Assembly: GCF_023898315.1 (NCBI RefSeq)
Contig: NC_064616.1
Span: 296,410,934 to 296,474,933, forward strand
Source: Schistocerca nitens
Lineage: Eukaryota; Arthropoda; Insecta; Orthoptera; Acrididae
Length of the DNA stretch: 64,000 nucleotides
Reading direction: 5' to 3'
Under the pieces are notes generated by a model. It saw nothing but the letters and a program-made list of their open reading frames with translations. It was not told the DNA's origin and did no database searches. A program made the position numbers and the translations under genes. This document shows, piece after piece, positions 53,985 through 63,498 of this stretch; the stretch's first letter is position 1; each line of letters starts with the position of its first letter.

Positions 53985-54795
53985 ATCGCTTTTTGTGATT
54001 TAGAATGTTTATGTTACCGTTACCGATTTCAAGTCGTCTAGCGACTCCTCATCAGATGGTGCACAGTTCCTATCGACTGCCTATAGCATTGCGAGGGTTG
54101 TTATGTATCTCTGGCAAGACAGAAAAAATTGAAACCACTAAGCAGTGACTGCGGAGAAGGATCTGGAATCAAACATTTTTGGAAGTCGTTTACTCTTACG
54201 GATCTTATGAAATGCGTGACACACAGTTTTCTAAATGTCCCTTATGCGTGTCATGCATTTCATGAAGTATTTGGAATTATTTGCGTCACAGGGTCTACTT
54301 GATGGCGTTACATACAGTTCAAAAAAACGTGTGTGAAATCTTATGGGACTTAACTGCTAAGGTCATCAGTCCCTAAGCTTACACACTACTTAACCTAAAT
54401 TATCCTAAGGACAAACACACACATCCATGTCCGAGGGAGGACTCGAACCTCCGCCGGGACCAGCCGCACAGTCCATGACTGCAGCGCCCGAGACCGCTCG
54501 GTACATACAGTTATTTGAGCCCATGGTATTAACCCTGGTGCACTGTGTTTTCCAAAGTGATTTGTGCATTAGTATTAATCACATGGACTCAAATTATTTC
54601 AAGAAATGCTACCAAGTCGACCTTATGATGTCAACAGTTCCAGATTCAGTGCTTATCTCTTTAATTTATTCCACAGCTATACAACGACCCCCACAATGCT
54701 GAAAACAGTCACTGAGAACCTCATGTCATCTGATGATGGATAGCTAGGCGACTTGAAACCGCTAATGGCAAAATAAAAATTCTACAAGCACAAAA
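53985..54795. mobile_element. Foldback element, decayed, with a SINE-3 inside
   Basis: The left end (about 53985-54060) and the reverse complement of the right end (about 54718-54795) match over about 75-100 bp, including GATTTCAAGTCGTCTAGCGA and its counterpart. The left arm on the minus strand (54055-54027) reads CTGATGA, one base, helix GAGUCG/CGACUU with a five-base loop, and GAAA: a canonical hammerhead core order. The right-arm counterpart (54730-54758) is worn. The interior is AT-rich without an ORF. Confidence 0.6.
54320..54501 (-). repeat. SINE-3 copy, minus strand, inserted in a foldback
   Basis: Plus-strand text contains AAATCTTATGGGACTTAACT, GAGGGAGGACTCGAACCTCC and ends GAGACCGCTCGG. 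A perfect 11-bp repeat TACATACAGTT flanks it (54309-54319 and 54502-54512). Confidence 0.95.
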
Positions 54796-54799
54796 GGAG

Positions 54800-55594
54800 A
54801 CTGTCTGCAGTAAAGTGAGCTCGGTAAAGAAGATCAGTGCTCAGATTCCTACAGAAGAACTATACAGTTCCGAGAAAAGGTATCATATACACAAAATATG
54901 CTCCATAATTATACAACAGTGTGGTGAGTGAGCTCTAGGCGTTTCTCCAGCTTCCCTTCTCACATACTGCGCATAGCTGCGACTTTCTGCCGTCACTCAT
55001 CAGCCGCCGGGTACGATGCAACATCGCCGCTGTAGAACAGAAACAGACGAATTCCGTGTGGCCCGTGGTTGGCCGCCTAACGGAGGTCCGGAGTGCCACA
55101 CACCGTAACGGAAAACAAAACGCTACCGTTACCGCGCGCAGACCCGAGTATGAAAGGCCAATGGCCAGTAGCCCACTATTACAACGTTTAAAGCGGCTCC
55201 CAAATCCGCTATACTGTAAATCGATTTCGCATCAGCTCTTCTCGTTGATCGTACAATCACTGGAATACAGATTCCACAAATGCGGAGGTAGGCTGCAGGA
55301 TTACAACTTCCACAATCCTATTTGCTCCACTTCAGCACACCATCGCAATTCCGTTGTGTTCAGGCACGGATCCAGCGTTCCGATTTAGGGGGAAGGTATG
55401 CGTCACAGTTCACTGCTGTGTGTCGTCCTACAAACCCACTCTTCCTAAACATAACTCTGATTCGTATGGCAGTTAAAGAGCCACATACGCATACGATTGT
55501 AAGAATAATATCAACAAAATTTGTGAAATGTTTCAGTATAACAATAACAATGATGATTTGTTCATACGAACGGCTAAAGTACATCGCTTTAGTA
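54800..55594. other. Unassigned sequence
   Basis: No element recognised; GC-richer at 54960-55200. Confidence 0.4.
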
Positions 55595-55596
55595 TA

Positions 55597-56234
55597 CGAG
55601 GGCGTGCTGAAAAATATTGCCTCCAAATTTTTCATTCTGCTCTTAACTTCGGTTGAGGCATTACATACCATACATATTACTCGGTGAACCTTCTCGCATC
55701 GCTTACGCAAGTTGTGAATTTCTGCAGCTAGAGGGCTCCGAATGGTAGCGTGTAAACATGGCGGTGTGTAACTTAGCTATGTCGGTGCGTGAGAAACAAT
55801 GTGCTGTAATGGAGTTTCAATTCGAATAGTTCGTCTACACATGAAGCTCATTCTCCTTCAGCATGACAGTGTTGCGAAATCTGCAACAATCAGACGCCTT
55901 GGGTCCACGTTCATCCATCATCCTCCATACTGTCCCGACGTGGCCTCATCCGATTTTCATCTGTTTCCAAAACGTAAAGAACACCTTCGAGGACTTCACT
56001 TTGGTGACGATGAAGCGGTATAAGCTGAGTCGAGGTTGTGGCCCCGTTAAAAAAGTCAGACATGCCCCAGTGACAGTATCAACAAACTCGTCTCTCTCTG
56101 AGAAAAATATGTTCGTCGCCAGGGCGGCTATGTCGAGAAATAAATCTGTAGACATGAAGAGAAAAATTGAAGAACTTTAATAACGTCTGTTTTCACATAA
56201 AAAATTCGGAGGCATTACTTTTCAACACACCGTC
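55597..56234 (+). mobile_element. Internally deleted mariner, plus strand
   Basis: Left end CGAGGGCGTGCTGAAAAATA after TA (55595-55596); right end on the minus strand GACGGTGTGTTGAAAAGTAA. The 5' UTR and start region run directly (near 55826) into the second half of the transposase: ILLQHDSVAKSATIRRL, then FIHHPPYCPDVASSDFHLFP and KEHLRGLHFGDDEAV. The first half, including the first catalytic Asp, is deleted. Related to the mariners at 9956 and 39870. Confidence 0.85.
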
Positions 56235-56236
56235 TG

Positions 56237-56595
56237 CAATTCAGATCCATGCATCACTTGACAATCATTTACCCAAAAATTTGTAACGTACTGTGTCACA
56301 CTTCTTTTGATTTTTCGTCTTTTCATCTGTAGTCCCAGGAATAGTATCATATTTTTGTTGGTAGCAGGTATGGTCAATCTGTGAATGGATGCTTTTTCCT
56401 GGCCGAAATGTTTCTGCAGCCAGTAAGGTCGCATACCAGTCCATGTGCGCTAGCTCTCAGGAATGCAACTGAAAATGATCCCGGGTTAAACGACGCTAGC
56501 AAATCTTTTTTTTTCTTTTAGAATTCCATGCTATTTTGGAAGCTCTTAGTTTTCATATAATTTATTGTCATAAAATTAGCTGAAAATTCTTCCCA
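56237..56595. other. Unassigned sequence
   Basis: No recognised motif. Confidence 0.4.
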
Positions 56596-56606
56596 CATGG
56601 AGGAGT

Positions 56607-56817
56607 TTGGAAATTAGGAAATTTGGGGTAAGTACCTATGGGACCAAACTGCTAAGGTCATAGATCCCTAGGCTTACACACTACTTAATGTAACTTAAAG
56701 TAACTTACGTTAAGACCAACACACATACCTATGCCCGTGGGAGGACTCGAACCTCCGACGGGGGGAGTCGCGCGAACCGTGGCAAGGCGCCTAGACCGCA
56801 CGGCTACCCCGTGCGGC
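56607..56817 (-). repeat. SINE-3 copy, minus strand, full length
   Basis: Plus-strand text TTGGAAATTAGGAAATTTGG to GGCTACCCCGTGCGGC, the most complete SINE-3 here. An 11-bp repeat CATGGAGGAGT flanks it (56596-56606 and 56818-56828). Confidence 0.95.
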
Positions 56818-56828
56818 CATGGAGGAGT

Positions 56829-57165
56829 GCAAGTGTTATATCGACATGGGTACAGAAACGATTTATTTCCATGTCAGAGCTAATTTTATACTACTCTTCA
56901 TAATTACATTAATCGTGGGAAGGACATAGAAACAGAACATACCAGCATTACATGAACCGTTTTCTTACCTGAAATGATCCAAATGCCCTCTTAATTACGT
57001 TTGCTTAGAATATACAATAAGTTTAAATTCTTAGTTTCACCGCCAGTGTTCATTGTTCCAATAAAACAAAGGTAATGTTGATGTGTAACTCAATTCATCA
57101 CTTGTGTTGACATGCGGCCAACCTCATTGTTCCACTAGCATCAACCACGTAGCATCAACTGTTTA
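56829..57165. other. Unassigned AT-rich sequence
   Basis: No recognised motif. Confidence 0.4.
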
Positions 57166-57169
57166 ATGT

Positions 57170-58440
57170 TCCTCACGGACTTAGTTTCCTGTACAGTGCA
57201 GTGGATGTGTACTCAAATGCGAAGCTGGCAGATGTCCATTTGCTGTACAGGTGGTAATAGCCGTGGCGCTCAACGATTGTGTGGGGAGAGATTTCCAGAA
57301 CGACGATACCCGACAGATGGACGTTTGCCGTATTTGCTGGTCGTCTTGGGGAGCATGGGACGTGTGGTGTCACCGCCAGACACCACACTTGCTAGGTGGT
57401 AGCCGTTAAATCGGCCGCGGTCCGTTAGTATACGTCGGACCCGCGTGTCGCCAATATCAGTGATTGCAGACCGAGCGCCGCCACACGGCAGGTCTAGAGA
57501 GACTTCCTAGCACTCGCCCCAGTTGTACAACCGACTTTGCTAGCGATGGTTCACTTACAAAATGCGCTCTCATTTGCCGAGACGATAGTTTAGCATAGCC
57601 TTCAGCTACGTCATTTGCTACGACCTAGCAAGGCGCCGTTATCAGTTACTATTGATATTGTGAATTATGTACCGTCCAGACCGACGTTCACCATTGATGG
57701 TTAAGTATGAGGTTAAGTATTCCACCAGCTACGTCCCTTTTTCTAAATTCTAATTTCGTTGTCCTGTTCCGGACCTCGCGCCGGCCTGCGTGGGCTGGGG
57801 CGCGTGCCTTTCGGCCTCCTCTAGGAGAGCGGTGTTGGCTCTCCTGCCAACCAAAACAGGACGTTTAAGCCTACTACTCGTGACTAGGGCGACCTAGAAG
57901 AACGAAGACACGTCAACTGGAGGAGTATCTTCTTAGTGGAGTTGACGACAACCACTGTGACAGTTAACTGCATCAAGTAATGTTGACCACACTACTGTAT
58001 CGAGAGTGCTTCTTGAGAACCTGCTGTTTCCGTATCGTGCAAAGCGTGTGCAGCACTACCAGCAGATGCGTTTCCTGCACTAATACAGTTACGCAAATGG
58101 TTCATTCAACAATGTGTCAGCACTTTAGTGCAAATGTGCTGATCACGGATGAGGCTTCGTTGCAATGTGATCAGATTGTAAATCTTCACAGTTAGCACGC
58201 ATGGGCTGTCGAGAATCCTCACGAAGTTGTGGAATCATGTATCAACAAAAATTTTCTACCAACGATTGAGCAGGTGTATTTGACGGCTTGTTAGAGCTTC
58301 ATGTTCTTCCACTCAGGCTCATCGGAGAAAGTTACCATAAATCTACTTGTTCTGTTAGAACATCCGCCTTTACGAGTGCGAAAAACCCTTCATACATCAT
58401 GGAGTCCCTCCTCACATCAGCGTCAATGGTCGCAGGCTTC
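57170..58440 (+). pseudogene. DUF4817-type DD41D transposase, N-terminal two thirds, split by a solo LTR
   Basis: Before the LTR the frame reads GNSRGAQRLCGERFPERRYP and ends in a GSMG/EHG-like word; this is the DUF4817 helix-turn-helix (consensus GNxxxAxRxYxxRYPNRRxP). After the LTR: GRPRRTRT-like words, LITDEASLQCDQIVNLHS (first catalytic Asp; consensus FTDEAxFxxxGxxNxHN), AWAVENPHEVV and SEKVTINLLVLLEHPPLRVR. It stops before the second catalytic Asp. Several frame changes. The family is inferred from memory of common insect elements. Confidence 0.75.
57363..57858 (+). mobile_element. Solo LTR (gypsy-type) with 5-bp target duplication
   Basis: 496 bp starting TGTGGTGTCACCGCCAGACA and ending CCTGCCAACCAAAACA, so it has TG...CA ends. 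The 5-bp GGACG flanks it (57358-57362 and 57859-57863). No internal retrovirus-like coding sequence is next to it. The natural reading is LTR-LTR recombination after insertion. It splits the transposase remnant at 57170-58440. The gypsy assignment is from memory of similar LTRs. Confidence 0.9.
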
Positions 58441-58444
58441 TAAA

Positions 58445-60265
58445 TAATAAATTCCGTGACAGTTAGATACAGGTGAACCAATTCCTTATACTCCAGGCTC
58501 TCGGGACCTATCCCTAGTAGACGAATGTAGTGGGGGCATTTAAAAGATCTTGTGTATGAAACTCCGGTACAGGATGTCCAGAATGTTCGTGACAGCCCGT
58601 GTTGTGTAAGGTTATAAAACAATAAGCTATTAATATTTATCCCAGTAAAATATTTGATCTGGGCTTGGTAATGATTGGATCGCTATGTTGATATTGTTGG
58701 TTAATGTTGAAGAAATGATTTAATGTGAAGTGTAGGAAAAGAAGAGGTTTTGGACTTAAGATGGAGTTATCCATTTTCTTTCTGCGGTTGAAGAGAAGCA
58801 CATCTTATTTCTGTCACGTTGAAAAAGATACATAAATCCTGATATATTTGCTAAATTAGTCTAACTGCTTGACAACAACCTTATAGCCTACACAGCACGA
58901 TAATGTATAAACTGCTACGTCCATTCACTCTTGAAGTGGACAAAGCTGTCATATCCAACTAGTGGGTAATGACAAACAATTCGCTAATTCTGTGCACATG
59001 AATATGAAAATGTGTTACTCATTCGCAGTTTTCCAGGTATTCCAAGTCTCCAAACTGGCTTGACTTCAACATTCCGCCACTGATCACCCCGCATTTTTTC
59101 CCCACAAAGCGCATGATATAGGTGGGTGTAGTAAAACAATCTGATATGCACTGAGTGGCGTGGATAAGAATTTCAAACATTTCTTCTAGAACAATGCCCT
59201 CTTCTCCTCCTGTCCAGGGAATTCGCTGACATCCATAAATAAGTCATATCTTATTTCACTGTGCTGACGAAATCAGAATAGCTTGTTTACAGTCACCATT
59301 CGCGTAAAACAGCTAACGCTCCGACAATAAATGTTCGATCGGGCTAAGAAAACCGATTCGTGCCCAACAAGTAAAGACAGCACAAAACGGTTTCAGAAAT
59401 TCGATTTTCGTCTTCCATACACTGAGTCGCATAGAAACATAGTTAGTGAAGAACATTGCTAAGACACATCTCAAGGAAATGCGCACTTACGTTCCCGGGG
59501 CAGTACTCGCAACGATATGTAAGTATGTTACGAGACATCCTCCTCTAGCATTACTCATCCTCAACAGTAGTTGTCGATACCAATATTATTCTTCGAATTT
59601 AGGACAAGCCAATATTATCTTAGCTGCTTTTCTGAAAACTTTCATATAACTTTATACTCAGTATATTTCAAGTTAAATTTTATAAAAAGGAATTACTTTA
59701 TTTTGGATGTTATAATCAATAAGTACTAGTTCTGAATGTACAGTTAAAATTATTTGTTTAGAAAAGTTGAAAATTACGAATTATTTGGTACACTTAAAAT
59801 TTCTGTTATTAATTACGCAATCTAGTACTGTTTATTATGTTTATTTCTGGATTCATTTATGAAATAACAATCGAAATCAATAGAAATTCATTTGTCAAGA
59901 AAAGTTGTAAACCCTTTGAAATATTGTTATTTCCGCTGAGTGAGAAAGTAGTAAGCAAGCCTCTGTTGTGATCGGACATATTTTTCTATTTTGTGCGAAC
60001 AATATAATTTTGGCTTTGTTAATGTGAAAAATCAAAAGAATATATGATATACTAAAATGTACAAAATATATTAACATAATAGCAAAAGTTCTGCAACAAC
60101 AATCTTCAAATCTATTTAGATCAATTCAACCATGAGGACCTAAATTGTGAGAATTCCAGCTTCAAGAATCAGACCCCTAGACAAGAAGAACTGGAGCCAA
60201 CTCTTTGTGAAAATATATGTAAACTGGAAAGTTTATTGTAATATTCGCTCCTCTCAAATCTTCAT
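58445..60265. other. Unassigned sequence
   Basis: About 1.8 kb, strongly AT-rich after 59650. No transposon motif, RNA gene or exon recognised. Confidence 0.4.
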
Positions 60266-60269
60266 AAAA

Positions 60270-60480
60270 GACTGATGTGGACAATAGCTGCAACTAGGAA
60301 GGATCAAGTTTGTGCAGGTAATACAAGTATTATTGTCAAGCCAAGCAAGGAAGCATCAACAAGAAAAACGGTGAATAATATTCCTGTTAAAGTTGCCAAC
60401 TGGCTTTGCACAAATGGCCTAGCTTTAAACTTTGAGAAAAATTCAATTATCTCGTCATACGGGGTCAACAGTTTTCCATG
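60270..60480 (+). pseudogene. Short LINE RT fragment
   Basis: A plus-strand frame reads NTSIIVKPSKEASTRK, then VKVANWLCTNGLALNFEKNS, matching the segment just after the catalytic box in the LINE at 23905 (consensus FADDTSIVI... WFxANGLSLNxxKT). The box itself reads CAGN instead of FADD. Confidence 0.6.
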
Positions 60481-60689
60481 ATTTACCATTTTTATTATTT
60501 AAGCTTCGTAGCCGGATACTCATCCGTTTGGCACGGTCGTCAGTGAACATTAGGGAGGGAAGTGGTATGCGCTACCTGTGAGTCGTGCATACTTTCTTCT
60601 ATGTGTGGATGTATTTTAAGTGTTCGTGTATCGTATTTTCTGAGACGAAGATTTGATACCAATCCAGGATTTGCAAGCAGTTATTCGGC

Positions 60690-61830
60690 TTGGTATTGAT
60701 TGATTCAGTTGTTGTATGTCGTACTAAGGGATATCGTGCGAAATTCTGTCCAATTGGCGCGTTAGATCGTCAAAATCCCGAGCTGGTTGGAGGACCCTGC
60801 CCATAATGCTCCAAACGTTCTCAATTGGTAAGAGATTCAGCGACCTTGCTGGCCAAGGTAGGGTTTGGGAAACACGAAGACAAGCAGTGGAAACTCTCGC
60901 CGTGTGCGGACGGGCATTTTGTCTTGCCGAAATGTAAACCCAGGATGGCTTTCCATGAAGGTCAACAAAATGAGGGCATGTTCATCATCGATGTACCGCT
61001 GTCTGTAAGGGCGCCGCAGGTGACAACCAAAGGGGTCCTGCAATGAAATGAAATGGTGTCCCAGACCATCCCTCCTAGTTGTCGGGCCGTATGGCGGGAG
61101 ATACTCAGGTTGGTATCCCACTGCTGTTCGTGGCGTCTCCACACACATCTTTCCTGATCATGGGATTCAATTTGAAGCGGGACTTATCCTCGAAGACAAT
61201 TCTATCCCAGTCAATGTGTCGGCGCAAGGGGCACCGTAAGCTCATTCCCCTTTCTACGAGCCGCCTATTAATGGTCCTTGTGGCTACTAAAGCATAAGTT
61301 GCATGTCGGACCGATGATAATGATGAATCCGGGTCTCTGAGTGCTTCTCTGGCGATTGATCGGCCCTCACATTCTGTCGCCTCTCTAGGCCGAGCGCTTC
61401 CTTATTGAAACTGTGTTCCGCCGTGTTTCATCCATTCCTGCCAACATTGTCGAACAATGGCGTCGCTCCTATTCAGAGTCGAGCCGATTCGCCGAATACT
61501 CCAGGCTTCTTTGAGCCTAACTACACGTCCTCTCTCAACTGCTGAAATATGTATATAGTGTTCACACGAATGTCTGCGAGGGATAGTTACCGTCCAACTG
61601 GGTACACGGCATGAAATTCGCAAAGACACTATGCTCTGGTATCGTCCCCTGTTTACTATCCTTTCCAGCTGCGTGGTGAAATTGCGCTGCAGTGTCACAT
61701 ATTCACCCGTCGGCCTCCAAAGTTTGTAATTTTGCATTCCCCGTCGATACTCGTACCTGTACGAAAGTCAATTTGTGATCAATTTACATACCTCCTTCGT
61801 GGTGCGTCGTTTCTTTCTTGTCTTCGACTG
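60690..61830 (-). pseudogene. Tc1-like transposon remnant, minus strand
   Basis: Minus strand: ISAVERGRVVRLKEAWSIRR then IGSTLNRSDAIVRQCWQEWM (HTH), RIVFEDKSRFKLNPMIRK (first catalytic Asp), PTTRRDGLGHHFISLQDP, GFTFRQDKMPVRT (second Asp in QDK; consensus QDNARPH) and, shifted, a PIENVWSIMG-like end. The right terminus near 61800-61830 (GTTTCTTTCTTGTCTTCGAC then TA at 61831) may be the ITR; the left end was not found. Confidence 0.75.
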
Positions 61831-61982
61831 TATTTGGGCGTAAAGATCTGTAGAGATGCAACTAGCGAACTGTCATGTCTACGCACGCAAAGCACCAAGT
61901 ATCTACTGCAGGACGATTTGTCTGTCTGGCATAGCGGGAATTAATTATATACACAAACATTCCCCACGAATCAGTCTATCTA

Positions 61983-63404
61983 CACTCCTGGAAATTGAAA
62001 TAAGAACACCGTGAATTCATTGTCCCAGGAAGGGGAAACTTTATTGACACATTCCTGGGGTCAGATACATCACATGATCACACTGACAGAACCACAGGCA
62101 CATAGACACAGGCAACACAGCATGCACAATGTCGGCACTAGTACAGTGTATATCCACCTTTCGCAGCAATGCAGGCTGCTATTCTCCCATGGAGACGATC
62201 GTAGAGATGCTGGATGTAGTCCTGTGGAACGGCTTGCCATGCCATTTCCACCTGGCGCCTCAGTTGGACCAGCGTTCGTGCTGGACGTGCAGACCGCGTG
62301 AGACGACGCTTCATCCAGTCCCAAACATGCTCAATGGGGGACAGATCCGGAGATCTTGCTGGCCAGGGTAGTTGACTTACACCTTCTAGAGCACGTTGGG
62401 TGGCACGGGATACACGCGGACGTGCATTGTCCTGTTGGAACAGCAAGTTCCCTTGCCGGTCTAGGAATGGTAGAACGATGGGTTCGATGACGGTTTGGAT
62501 GTACCGTGCACTATTCAGTGTCCCCTCGACGATCACCAGTGGTGTACGGCCAGTGTAGGAGATCGCTCCCCACACCATGATGCCGGGTGTTGGCCCTGTG
62601 TGCCTCGGTCGTATGCAGTCCTGATTGTGGCGCTCACCTGCACGGCGCCAAACACGCATACGACCATCATTGGCACCAAGGCAGAAGCGACTCTCATCGC
62701 TGAAGACGACACGTCTCCATTCGTCCCTCCATTCACGCCTGTCGCGACACCACTGGAGGCGGGCTGCACGATGTTGGGGCGTGAGCGGAAGACGGCCTAA
62801 CGGTGTGCGGGACCATAGCCCAGCTTCATGGAGACGGTTGCGAATGGTCCTCGCCGATACCCCAGGAGCAACAGTGTCTCTAATTTGCTGGGAAGTGGCG
62901 GTGCGGTCCCCTAAGGCACTGCGTAGGATCCTACGGTCTTGGCGTGCATCCGTGCGTCGCTGCGGTCCGGTCCCAGGTCGACGGGCACGTGCACCTTCCG
63001 CCGACCACTGGCGACAACATCGATGCACTGTGGATACCTCACGCCCCACGTGTTGAGCAATTCGGCGGTACGTCCACCCGGCCTCCCGCATGCCCACTAT
63101 ACGCCCTCGCTCAAAGTCCGTCAACTGCACATACGGTTCACGTCCACGCTGTCGCGGCATGCTACCAGTGTTAAAGACTGCGATGGAGCTCCGTATGCCA
63201 CGGCAAACTGGCTGACACTGACGGCGGCGGTGCACAAATGCTGCGCAGCTAGCGCCATTCGACGGCCAACACCGCGGTTCCTGGTGTGTCCGCTGTGCCG
63301 TGCGTGTGATCATTGCTTGTACAGCCCTCTCGCAGTGTCCGGAGCAAGTATGGTGGGTCTGACACACCGGTGTCAATGTGTTCTTTTTTCCATTTCCAGG
63401 AGTG
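61983..63404 (-). mobile_element. Complete Tc1-like transposon with an open transposase gene
   Basis: Inverted ends CACTCCTGGAAATTGAAATA (left) and CACTCCTGGAAATGGAAAAA (right, minus strand) agree over about 26 bp with few mismatches. TA flanks it (61981-61982 and 63405-63406). The length, 1422 bp, is typical. It holds one long gene on the minus strand and no nested insertion, so it is among the youngest elements here. Confidence 0.97.
62138..63160 (-). CDS. Tc1-family transposase, intact reading frame
   Basis: 340 codons from the ATG at 63158-63160 (MPRQRGREPYVQLTDFERGR) to the stop at 62138-62140. The frame stays open 72 codons further upstream, but this ATG matches the usual start just before the first HTH. 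HTH 1 about residues 16-50 (MREAGWTYRRIAQHVGREVS), basic linker about 60-70, HTH 2 about 86-115 (ATSQQIRDTVAPGVSARTIR). DDE residues: D155 in VVFSDESRF, D244 in LLFQQDNARP, E277 in SPDLSPIEHVW. The spacing between D244 and E277 is 32 residues by my count; 34 is usual for Tc1. The protein would bind the ITRs, excise the element and insert it at TA in the nucleus. Nothing shows whether it is expressed. Confidence 0.95.
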   Translation of the reverse strand: MPRQRGREPYVQLTDFERGRIVGMREAGWTYRRIAQHVGREVSTVHRCCRQWSAEGARARRPGTGPQRRTDARQDRRILRSALGDRTATSQQIRDTVAPGVSARTIRNRLHEAGLWSRTPLGRLPLTPQHRAARLQWCRDRREWRDEWRRVVFSDESRFCLGANDGRMRVWRRAGERHNQDCIRPRHTGPTPGIMVWGAISYTGRTPLVIVEGTLNSARYIQTVIEPIVLPFLDRQGNLLFQQDNARPRVSRATQRALEGVSQLPWPARSPDLSPIEHVWDWMKRRLTRSARPARTLVQLRRQVEMAWQAVPQDYIQHLYDRLHGRIAACIAAKGGYTLY

Positions 63405-63498
63405 TATTACTGGAAGCCGTATCAAGGTCCCTGCTGTAGTTCATCAGATTAGTCTTCACATACAGACAGAAAAACGCGGCAGGGGGCTTTAATTTATA

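Noticed and set aside
62138-63376. A 412-residue transposase starting at 63376
   Set aside because: The first 72 residues do not resemble a transposase N-terminus, and the ATG at 63158-63160 sits directly before the first HTH, so the shorter start is preferred.
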